From the NCBI GenBank assembly GCA_016285835.1, contig JAEERM010000014.1, positions 1-45,058 of the forward strand: a DNA stretch of 45,058 bases, given 5' to 3'. Below are positions 25,604 through 34,800 of the stretch, in pieces; position 1 is the stretch's first letter; every line of letters begins with the position of its first letter. The position numbers and the translations under genes were made by a program. Below the pieces are notes generated by a model that saw nothing but the letters and a program-made list of their open reading frames with translations, did no database searches and was not told the DNA's origin. This DNA is from Fibrobacter sp. (GTDB taxonomy: Bacteria > Fibrobacterota > Fibrobacteria > Fibrobacterales > Fibrobacteraceae).

Positions 25604-28600
25604 TTATTTTACGCGCTTGATTCCGAATTTTTTGGTTTTTTCGTAGGTACTCCTGAACTTGAACCTCTTCTGCGTTTCCTCGTCCAGGTTCGGGTTGGGA
25701 GTAAAGCGGTTCTCTAGTTCGAGCTTGTAAATGTAGGCTCCGGTGCCCACAATACGTCCGTTCTTTGAGCGGACTCCCTTGCCATCGAGTGTTGCCCATT
25801 CTACGAAGATTGTGACCTTGTTGTCGGAAGAAAGGTACGTGTTTGGTGTAATTTCGTAGCTTCCGTCGATGAGGTTCACGAAGGATCCGAGATTGGTGTA
25901 GGTAGGAATCCTGTACTTGATGGTCATTGTATCCCAGGCGGGCGGCTCGTCAAAGGCGGCTCCGCGGGGGATGGTCATATCGATAGTCCAGACGGGCCCT
26001 TGCAGCGGCGTCAATGCTGTATCGATGGAGGCAACGACCTTGCCGTCCTGGATGGCGTCAAGTTTGTGTGTTGTCGGGTTGTAGATATAAATGCGGAAGT
26101 CGGAATTTCCTGGGACCGGCGGGGAAACTTTCTTGGGGTCGACTGTGATGACTGGGCTCTGCAGGCCAACGTCGTATTTGACCTTGGGTTTGCCATCGCC
26201 AGAGACGGTGACCCAGGGGTTGTCGGTCACGGGCATATTTCCGCTCTTGTCGACGAATGCGCTAGCATTAAGCGGTGCAAAGCGAAGTCGGTCTCCTTCC
26301 ATGACTGCTTTTTCCGATTCGTTCATGAAGAACACGTCTAATGTCGTGTTTTGTCTAGAAAAATTCCATCGCATCAAGTCTTTGGAGTAGATGCTGACAT
26401 CGCCGCGTTCGCGTAGGTACAGCTTGTTCGAGGAATCTACGATTGCCAAGGGTTCGCTGGCGAAAATATTGAGAATCTCGAATTCGCTGGAAGACCTGAT
26501 CATTGCCGATGTGAACACGGGGCCAACTTTGTCTTCGGCGATGACGCTGTTTGTTTCGTAAGCGGCGCCTGAACCAATGTGTTGCATGACAAGTCCGGCA
26601 CCGATCAGTTCCTTGCCGTTGTAGCTCCCGGAGTAGTTGCCGTTGGTGTTTCCTAGGCGGAACGGAGACTTCAACTTCAGAATGGCGGTCTTGCGGTCGT
26701 CGCTGAATGTGTAGCTGGATGTCCAAAGCGTTTCGGGCACTGCGCTACCGAATTCGATGGAAATACTGTCGGGCTCATGGCGCTTGTCTACAGGCGATGT
26801 GAAAACGGCTTCCACATATTCGGCAAGACCATCTTCGTCCTTGTCGCTGATGTAGGCGTATGTCATCGGGACGGGGAGAATCTTGAGCGTGATGGTGTGG
26901 ATTGGCTGCTTGCAGGTGCCGACTCCATTGCCGGCCCTGTCCGTGATAGCGCTGGTGAGCAGAAGTTGCCCGCCCATGCCTTCCTTGACGATAGAGGAAC
27001 CATCCTGAGCGAAGTCTACAGTGAGTTCCCAGACGTTCAGCGAGTCGTTGTAGATTCTTGCGTTAGTCACGTTGACGGGTGTTGGCACGGGGCTGTTTCC
27101 GTTGTAGAGCTGTATCGGCCATTCCAGTCCAGGAATGGAGACGGGTTCGCTGAACTGCAGGTACACGCGGTCTGCCTTTGCCGTGTCGAGACGTTCCAGA
27201 ACAGATACAGACAGCAGCGTGGGCGAGATGCCGTCGCCATAGAAGTCGTTAGATTCCTTGGGACTGCCTTCGACGGTGCTGACAAGCGTGATGTTGCCGC
27301 TCGGTGCCGTGTTGGCGCTGGTGTCCTTGAGGGCTATCTTGACAACGAGATTGGTCCCGTCAAGGCTTTCCACGTTATCCGAAGTCAGCGTGTCGTTGCC
27401 GTAGGTGAAGCGGATCATGGAGAACTTGGTATTTTCCATGTAGGCGTTCGAGAGCGTGATGGCCATGGCGTCGGGGACGTTGTCGCAGTTGCGGTCAACC
27501 ATCTTCGCGGCGGTGATAATGGGCCAAGGCGGAAGGTCTTCGACAATGAGGATGGCTTTCGCATTGTCGTAGGCGATAAGCTTGGTCGAGTTGGCCGTGG
27601 CGTAGATGGGGGCCGTGAGGGCAGAATCTGCTTTCACATAGAATACGGCCTCGCCGTTCACGATATCGATAGTCGTTGTCGGGATCGTGGCTGTAGTGCT
27701 TGTGAAGAACTGGACAAGCGGATTGTCGGATGATACCAAGACGGAAATGTTCTCGGTGGTCATCTGCTGCTTGAGGCTGTCCTTGAGAATCAGGTGGACT
27801 TCGGCAAAGCGACCCGTGTAAACGTTGATCGTATCGACCGTGAATTCCAGGTAGCGCTGCTCGGGCGGTTGGGTGATAGTGTCGATTTCGACGTTGCTTC
27901 TCACGACATCGCAGGCGCAGTCGTACTTGTTCGTGGTGCTCTTGTTGGCGAAGTGGTTATGCCAGGCAACCCATTCGATGTAGTTGTTCCCGTAGGCGAG
28001 GGTTGTGTCGATCTGGAATGAGACTGCATCGGTCCTGCCCATGACAAGAGGCACGATACTGACGGATTCACTGTTCTTTTCGACATCGTCGAGGAGTCCG
28101 GTGGGCGAAACTCGGGCGGTGCCCGAATACGTTGTGTGCGGGTCATCCTTTTCGACAGAGAAGTACGGAGTGACAAACGGTTGGTCGAATGCCAACTTGA
28201 CATTCCTGCGGACAAGCGGTCCGTCGTCGTTGTCGTCCGGACCATAGCCGTAGATGTGCTTGCCGTGATAATAGACTGCTATGTAAGGGTCTTTGACAAA
28301 GGCTACGACGGAATCACCCGAAGTGTTGGCTTCGATGAATTCACTTTCATTTCTGGTGAATGCCGGGCCTTGGGTCAGGTCGATGCCCTTGAAGTAGATC
28401 GGGTCGGTGTCTTCGGTATGTGGACGCAGTGACCAGGAACTATCCAGTTTTCCGAAGTTTGTTTCGGTGAGCTTCAACTGGAATACGAGTCTTCCAGAAA
28501 CTTCCAAAACTCCGTTGACCTTGATAGGTAGGTAGTATCCGCCCTTTCCGTCTGGTTGAGGCGCTTCGTAGGAAATGCTTGAGGAACCATTGACGAGACC

Positions 28601-31384
28601 GCCACCACCAAATTTCTGCGTGATGTATGTGACGGGGCCGAGTGTGTCCGTCTTGGTGTAAAAACGCATCTCGAAATCTTCGAAAGAGACGGTGTCGTTG
28701 TTTGTAATGGAAATGATGAACTGTTGGCAATCTTTCCAGTTGCTACATGGGGTTTGGTACGAAGACGGTTTGACGATTATTTCAAGGTTTGCGTAGACAT
28801 CGTGTTGTTCGGTCGTGAAAGAAAATTCATCCGATGTAGTGGAACCCGAGGTTACGGTGAAGTAGTAAGTCGTCCCAGGTTTGAGCCCCGTGAGCTCCGC
28901 TTCGTGGAACAGGACGGCGCCTGCGTTCGCCGCTTGGGTGTCTGTCGGAGAATGGGTTTTTGTCCCGTAATTGACGATTCCGTTCGACCTGACGTTAGTC
29001 CACCAGTAGATTTTTGCGCTGCGGTGGTCGACTTGGCAGATAGTGACGCCACTGATCTTGGTGGGTTCGAGAGTCATCGTAAATTGATACCATTGACCAT
29101 GGTTGTCGTCCTTGGCGATGTTTCTCTTGGTGTCCATGCCTTCGAGGTAGAAATAGTACGTGGCACCCGGAGTAAGGCCCGTGAGCGTCACTGAACCACC
29201 CTTGCTAGCCTTGGATTGCTGTATGCTCTTGACGTCGCTGCCGTTGGGCTGGGTGGCGTAAAATACGGTAACCAGGGCAATCTCGTTCGCATCCCAGCTT
29301 ACGATGGCATCGGTTTCTGAAATGGGAAAACCTGCGATGTTACTGAATATTGGCCCCTCGTTGTCGGGAGGGAGCTTTTCGGCGAGGCTTTGTGCCGGAA
29401 TCAAAAGTTGCACGGAAAAGTCGATACAGGTCTCTGTCGCTGTATAGTCGTTCCAGTCTTCAAGTAGAACTTTGGTGGGGGCCGAGCCGCCCATCAAGGC
29501 GCCTCGGGGGCAGCGGTATTCGTAGGGCATGCCTCCGGTGTTGTATCCGTCGGGGTTTGCGGTACGATTGTGGGGGTGATTCTGGTTCTTGTCGCCAGCT
29601 CCCATCAAGAAGGATATATCCCAGGGGTTTGCGCCTAGGTTGTAATAGATGTTGTCGAGAGCGAGGTTCAGATAGGCTTCTTTTTCGGCACCTGTCGTGA
29701 TTTCGGATAGCATGAAAATGGCGTTTGCTGCGCCAATATTATAACGGTTAAAGCCCCAGTCGCTGGATGTCCAGACAAGGTTATAAGGTGGTGTTGAATT
29801 CACGGTGCCGAATCGGTTTGTGTATACCGTATTGTCACCCTTGGAACCGTCGTCGGTCAAACGGCGTAGGGAATTGGTGGCGCGTTGTATGAGCGTGTCT
29901 CTTTCCGCTTCGCTCAAACCATAGCTGAGGGCTACATCTTTGTCGCTGAGGATGAGCTTTACGAAGGAGAACAGTACATAAGCATGTATGTTTTCGTAGT
30001 CGGTCATCCAACCGCCGGGATAGAAACCGCTTATAATTCCCAAAAAACCGCCCCTGAAATATGGGCCTGCGTCGTTGGGCTCATTATTGTTTATGTAGTT
30101 CGTGTAATTATTGAAGATTGTCGTGTCTTTATATAAATGATAGCGATAGGTGGTGTCTTTTGTTGCATACCATAGGGCAAGTGCTGCTGCGGCCGCATCG
30201 TCGTTCATGTTGGACTGGTTGGATCCACCGTCGTATAGGCCGTCGGGAATATCAGATGTCGTATAGCCATATTGGCCCTTAGGGGTATAGGGGAGCATGA
30301 CATTTTGGTAAATGTCTTTAGCCGCTTCGAGGAGTGAGTCTGCGTAATCGGGGTCGTAAACCTGCCAACCGACGGAGAAGTAGGCTAACGATGCAGCAAA
30401 TGCACCTGCATACGTTCCGATGTCTTTGTAAACATCTCTATCGGGCCCGCCTTTTGCATAGGGTTGAGCGTCCTGCCTTTCGGGGAGGTCCCAGAAGCCA
30501 TGGTCTAATGCGTTGCCAACGGTGTGGTACATCTGGTGTTTTTCAATCAATCCGTCTGCCTTCGACGCCTTGTAGAGTTTGAAAATGTAGTCTGCACCAA
30601 TTTTTGCTTCGTAGAGGACGTCCGGATAGTCATCGGTGAATGCTGTGTCGGCATAGGAATTGCCGTAACGGTCTTCGGCCTTGTCCTGATACACGAGATA
30701 AATTGTTGCAAGTGCATAGGCTGTATAGCCAATGGTTTCCGATGGTTTAAAATGGTCACCGCAGTCGTGCCAACCGCCAGTCAAGTCGTGGCCTATCGCG
30801 GAACCATCGTGCAGGTGGCATGGAGCGTGCATGTGGGACTTTGTATCACCGCAACGTTGAATGCCGAAGAACTTTAGGGAGTTTTCGAAAATGGCATTGA
30901 AAATGGCCGGATGCACGTGGAAGGTGGCGGAGGTGTCTTTCCCAATGACAATGAAATATTCGCCTTGCTTCGTAAGGCCCGTAAAATCGGCCTTGGAAAG
31001 TTGTTCAGTCCCGCTCGAAGTTTTCGATCCGAATTCATAGACTCTTGCGATGGAGGTGAATGTACCATTTACCCAGATACCGGGCTTGGTGAACTGACCG
31101 AGATTCGTTGTGACACCATTGAATTCTTCGATACCGCTGTTGGCGTCGATGACGGAGAACTTCGTGCCTGCGGGGATATCGGCGACGTATGCGTATTTGG
31201 GGTCTTGGGGGCGGAATCCGGATTGGTTTACGCGAATGGGACGCCTGTTATAGACGTTCAGGGAATCGAGGTAGCGGCGATCGCATGTTTTGCAAGTGCG
31301 GTCGATTTCGGGAAGGCCTGCTGCTGAAATGGATTGCGAAACAAAGAGGCAAAGCAGAAAGGCTATAGCGGATAAATGTTTCAT
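25604..31384 (-). CDS. Giant secreted GH9 cellulase A (multidomain)
   Basis: A protein of about 1926 aa. A signal peptide (MKHLSAIAFLLCLFVSQSISA) is followed by a CelD_N-like Ig domain (about 48-155: RPIRVNQSGFRPQDPKYAYV). The GH9 catalytic domain (about 160-690) has GGWHDCGDHFKPSE (catalytic Asp pair), NPWDISFLMGAGDKNQNHPH and the general acid Glu in TATETCIDFS. Two FN3 domains follow (about 695-895), then a beta-rich domain near 900-1080 that looks CBM3-like (ISITNNDTVSFEDFEMRFY), then several Ig-like units with DRNCDNVPDAMAI or DEDGLAEYVEAVF openings. A conserved C-terminal domain (YTNLGSFVN...EWATLDGKG...GTGAYI) and the basic tail FGIKRVK end it. It hydrolyses beta-1,4-glucan outside the cell. 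The start is ATG 31384; further upstream codons lie before the signal peptide. Confidence 0.93.
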   Translation of the reverse strand: MKHLSAIAFLLCLFVSQSISAAGLPEIDRTCKTCDRRYLDSLNVYNRRPIRVNQSGFRPQDPKYAYVADIPAGTKFSVIDANSGIEEFNGVTTNLGQFTKPGIWVNGTFTSIARVYEFGSKTSSGTEQLSKADFTGLTKQGEYFIVIGKDTSATFHVHPAIFNAIFENSLKFFGIQRCGDTKSHMHAPCHLHDGSAIGHDLTGGWHDCGDHFKPSETIGYTAYALATIYLVYQDKAEDRYGNSYADTAFTDDYPDVLYEAKIGADYIFKLYKASKADGLIEKHQMYHTVGNALDHGFWDLPERQDAQPYAKGGPDRDVYKDIGTYAGAFAASLAYFSVGWQVYDPDYADSLLEAAKDIYQNVMLPYTPKGQYGYTTSDIPDGLYDGGSNQSNMNDDAAAAALALWYATKDTTYRYHLYKDTTIFNNYTNYINNNEPNDAGPYFRGGFLGIISGFYPGGWMTDYENIHAYVLFSFVKLILSDKDVALSYGLSEAERDTLIQRATNSLRRLTDDGSKGDNTVYTNRFGTVNSTPPYNLVWTSSDWGFNRYNIGAANAIFMLSEITTGAEKEAYLNLALDNIYYNLGANPWDISFLMGAGDKNQNHPHNRTANPDGYNTGGMPYEYRCPRGALMGGSAPTKVLLEDWNDYTATETCIDFSVQLLIPAQSLAEKLPPDNEGPIFSNIAGFPISETDAIVSWDANEIALVTVFYATQPNGSDVKSIQQSKASKGGSVTLTGLTPGATYYFYLEGMDTKRNIAKDDNHGQWYQFTMTLEPTKISGVTICQVDHRSAKIYWWTNVRSNGIVNYGTKTHSPTDTQAANAGAVLFHEAELTGLKPGTTYYFTVTSGSTTSDEFSFTTEQHDVYANLEIIVKPSSYQTPCSNWKDCQQFIISITNNDTVSFEDFEMRFYTKTDTLGPVTYITQKFGGGGLVNGSSSISYEAPQPDGKGGYYLPIKVNGVLEVSGRLVFQLKLTETNFGKLDSSWSLRPHTEDTDPIYFKGIDLTQGPAFTRNESEFIEANTSGDSVVAFVKDPYIAVYYHGKHIYGYGPDDNDDGPLVRRNVKLAFDQPFVTPYFSVEKDDPHTTYSGTARVSPTGLLDDVEKNSESVSIVPLVMGRTDAVSFQIDTTLAYGNNYIEWVAWHNHFANKSTTNKYDCACDVVRSNVEIDTITQPPEQRYLEFTVDTINVYTGRFAEVHLILKDSLKQQMTTENISVLVSSDNPLVQFFTSTTATIPTTTIDIVNGEAVFYVKADSALTAPIYATANSTKLIAYDNAKAILIVEDLPPWPIITAAKMVDRNCDNVPDAMAITLSNAYMENTKFSMIRFTYGNDTLTSDNVESLDGTNLVVKIALKDTSANTAPSGNITLVSTVEGSPKESNDFYGDGISPTLLSVSVLERLDTAKADRVYLQFSEPVSIPGLEWPIQLYNGNSPVPTPVNVTNARIYNDSLNVWELTVDFAQDGSSIVKEGMGGQLLLTSAITDRAGNGVGTCKQPIHTITLKILPVPMTYAYISDKDEDGLAEYVEAVFTSPVDKRHEPDSISIEFGSAVPETLWTSSYTFSDDRKTAILKLKSPFRLGNTNGNYSGSYNGKELIGAGLVMQHIGSGAAYETNSVIAEDKVGPVFTSAMIRSSSEFEILNIFASEPLAIVDSSNKLYLRERGDVSIYSKDLMRWNFSRQNTTLDVFFMNESEKAVMEGDRLRFAPLNASAFVDKSGNMPVTDNPWVTVSGDGKPKVKYDVGLQSPVITVDPKKVSPPVPGNSDFRIYIYNPTTHKLDAIQDGKVVASIDTALTPLQGPVWTIDMTIPRGAAFDEPPAWDTMTIKYRIPTYTNLGSFVNLIDGSYEITPNTYLSSDNKVTIFVEWATLDGKGVRSKNGRIVGTGAYIYKLELENRFTPNPNLDEETQKRFKFRSTYEKTKKFGIKRVK

Positions 31385-31421
31385 AATTCGATATGTGTTT
31401 TTTGATGGAACACGAAAGAAC

Positions 31422-31441
31422 CAAGTTGCACGAGCAACTTG
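31422..31441. promoter_or_regulatory. 8-bp inverted repeat in the leader of GH9 cellulase A
   Basis: CAAGTTGC-ACGA-GCAACTTG is a perfect dyad 38-57 bases upstream of the ATG. It could be an operator or an mRNA leader hairpin. It is not followed by a T-run on the minus strand, so it is not a terminator. Confidence 0.5.
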
Positions 31442-31520
31442 ATCCCATTCCTGAAGGGAAATATACCTTTTTTTCTTGTGAAATAAAATAGGGCAAACCT
31501 CCAAAAAAATTGCTTTTATA

Positions 31521-31622
31521 CTATTTTACGCGCTTGAATCCGAATGTTTTTGTCGCTTCATCGCTAACCTTTTCGTTATTGCCGTTTTTTGGGTTGTTTC
31601 TCAAATATCTATAAACTATGTT
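31521..31622 (-). pseudogene. Remnant of the C-terminal tail of a third cellulase-like gene
   Basis: In the gap between the two GH9 genes a minus-strand frame reads about 33 residues, with YRYLRNNPKNGNNEKVSDEA followed by TKTFGFKRVK and a TAG stop. The end is almost the same as the end of cellulase A (KTKKFGIKRVK) and like that of cellulase B (TISFGFRRPPKK). The frame continues upstream only with unrelated residues and no start. I read it as the leftover 3' end of a further member of the tandem family, lost by deletion or recombination. Chance is unlikely given the match and the stop position. Confidence 0.65.
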
Positions 31623-31785
31623 AAAAAAAAGAAGTGCGAAAACGTCGGTATCATAAACTGTTCTCTGTCCGTTCCTTTTGCCGGAAATTGCAAAAATGGA
31701 AAATGTAAATCACAATTTTTTGTCACAGTTTTTTTGGAAATTTTGTGTGTAGGCAAATTGAAGACTTGAGGATGAAATTGAAAAA

Positions 31786-31824
31786 GGTATACAAAAAGAA
31801 AAGGGCCCGCTCGGAGCCCTTTCT
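31786..31824 (-). terminator. Terminator of GH9 cellulase B
   Basis: AAAGGGC with CCG...CGG inside and GCCCTTT (31800-31822) forms a strong hairpin. On the minus strand it is followed by TCTTTTTG. It lies 25 bases after the stop of cellulase B. Confidence 0.85.
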
Positions 31825-31846
31825 TTATGAATGATTTTGACAACTC

Positions 31847-34800
31847 TTATTTTTTCGGCGGACGACGGAACCCGAAGGAAATGGTTCCAGTTTCGTTCTT
31901 CTTCTTGGTCGATGTCTTGTCGCCATCGTCCGGTTGTTGCGCCACATAAGCGCCCTTGGCCGTGATGTCGTAGCGGCCAATGAAGGCTCCTGTGCCAATC
32001 TTCTTACCCTTTTCACTAATCGGAGCTCCGTCGATAGAACACCATTCCAGGTACAAGGTCATGGAACTGTTCGTATTGATGTATTGCTTCAGGTCGTTGA
32101 GATCGAAATCGTAAGTGACCTTGTTCGCAAACGAACCGAGATTAGTGAAGAAGTCGATTTCCATTTTGATTTTGTATTCTCGCTTCGCTTCTCCAGATAG
32201 CGTCTTTTCAAGAACCTGGGGGAGCGTGAAGTCAATTTGGAATACCGGACCGCCGTGAATATAGTTGCTTACCGGGGCTGCGGCGACTGGATGGAGTTTG
32301 CCGTCACCTTCGGCAATGACGATGTTATCGTTGTTCTTGTTTTTGACGGAGAGCCTGAACGACTGATCCTTAGTCAGGGCGACTCCGTTGTAGGCAAATT
32401 CCTTTTTGCCGGTAACGAGGTGTTCGAGCATTGACACCTTGATTTTTACGTTGCTCACGATACCTTCCACCGGTACCCAGGGGGTTTCTTCGCCTGCGAA
32501 CAAGTCCGCAGCATCCTTGTAGAAGCTTGTATTTTCATTGGGCACAAGCCTTACAAAGTCACCGATATGGATTGTTGTCGTCAAGTTGTCATCGTCATTG
32601 TAGTAGTAGGTGAATGTTGACGAATTGGTAGAATGATCGATTCGGGTCAGGTGGAGCTTTTCGATATAGATGCCTGTTTTGTCATCGCGGTTTCTTTCGA
32701 TGAGGTAGGAGTTTTCCGGCACAGAATCCAGGGGCTCGGACATGGTGAGCGTCAGCACGTCGGTCTGTCCTGCATCCTTCAAGTCAAGCCCTTTCCAGGA
32801 GGCTTTCAAAATAATTGGAGGACACTTGTCAGAGAGCGGAGCCGTGTTGTCGTCGAAGAATCCACCCAGTGGGCCCTGCCTCGGCAAAATCAAGCCATTG
32901 CCAGCACGGCTGCCGTAGGTCGTGTTCTTGAACGTACCTTCGGGAATCTGGATGCGGATGATGGAATACTGGCTCTGCACTTTTTCCTTGACTTCGGTTG
33001 TTGCCGGAATGAAGGTGGAATCGACTGTTGTCTTGCAAGTGCTTGCGTCTTCTACGGTCTTTTGGCCGATGGATTGGACAACCTTGCGCTTGACGGTTTC
33101 TCCCGTTGTGGAGTCGAGTTCTTCGACGGTCGTGAATATCGTGTCCGGAACATTGACCGTTTCGCAGAAGGTCTTTTCCTTGGTGGACCAGGTGCCCTTG
33201 GACGAATCGGGGTCAACTACGTAAGAAATTTTTTCAACGATATCACCTAACAGCGTGTCGAGAGTCCAACCACCTTCCGGCTTTGCGAATGCCTTGTAGA
33301 TGTCAGGATTACCCCAGTAGACATCGATGGTGTCGAACATGTCTTTTTCGCGGAGAATCTTGGAGAATTCGATGTAAATCTCGTCGGGCTGTCCGTCGCC
33401 GGTGGAGTCGATAATGGAGGCGTAGCGGGCGGGCACCGGGCGGACCGATTCCGTGATGGTGACGGGGCCGTTACAGGTTGAAAGTGCATTGCCCACTTGG
33501 TCGGCTACATCGAAATTGGCAAGGATTTCAGCCTTGAAACCTTGCTTGACAAATTTGCCCTTGTCGTTGCCTTCGATAACGTATTGCCAGCTCTTGCCGT
33601 TGTCGGTCGTCGTGGCTCCGCGAACAACGATGGTCTCTTGCGGAACATCGGCGGTACCGTCCATGATACGGAAGGGCCAGGTTGTCTTGGAAGACAGGTT
33701 GACCGGTTCGGAGAACATGATCTTGAGTGTGTCTTGCGGATACATGTGATCTTCGTTTTCCAGGATGGTCACGCTGACAAGTGTCGGTGCGATACCGTCG
33801 GTTATCTGGATTTCGGCTATCTTGAGAGCGCCGGCTTCTGTCATGTAGAGGGTGATTTTACCACTGGGGTCTGCAATTGCCGGGAAATTGTCGCCTAGAG
33901 GTATCTGGGCTTCTTCCCCGATAACGGGAGCCGAGGGCTTTGCCTTAATGACATTGGTCGTGTCGTTGCTGAGGACAATGGCAACACTGTCAAGCGTAAT
34001 TTTGTTGTTGTCGAACTTGCTGCCGGTGAAGGTCATGCTCAGGACATCGGCCGCAGAATTGCAGTCCGTGTCGACCAGTTTCGCCAACTGCGGAATCGGG
34101 GTCGTCGGCTTTGCGTAGAAGTATTGCGACGTGGAGTCTTCTTCGTCCCCGGAGTCAATATAGGTGACATAGACGGTGTCACCGCCCAACAGAGCTACGT
34201 TCGGGATGTCGGCTTCTTCCTTCTTGACTGCGGAGAGCCACTCGCTTTCGAAGTAACCGAGAGCTTCGTTTGTCCTGTCCAGCGTGAGTTCTGTAGTGGT
34301 GCCGGTTCTGGTGTTTCTCAGCGAAACGGTCACGGAGGAGTTCTTCGCGTTGTCCTTGTCGCTTACGATGATCTTGAACTTCATCGGGTTGTCGGTAACG
34401 GGGCTCATGACAGAGCTTCCGTCTTCGCGCACGAGTTGGAGCTTGCCGGCTGTGCGGTCGCCCTTGCTGAACTGGACGAAGTAGGTACGGTTGTTGAATG
34501 CACAACCTCCGTTTTCCTGGCATTCGGAACATTCCGGATTCGGACCGGCGAACACGGTGATGTCAACCTTGTTCGTACCGATGGTCAATTTCACCGGGAT
34601 GTCGAGGTCGTACTTGCCGGTTTCGTAGTTGTAGATGGCCGCAAGTTCACGCTGTTCCGGTGTGAGCGCCACGCCGTTGACCCAAATGTCGGTCACGTAG
34701 CCACTCTCGGTGATGAGTGCTGTACCGCGAAGGTGCATTGTGCTGACGGCAGAATCAAGCTGGATGTAGGATCCGTTAGACACATTGAACGGCGGGTTGT

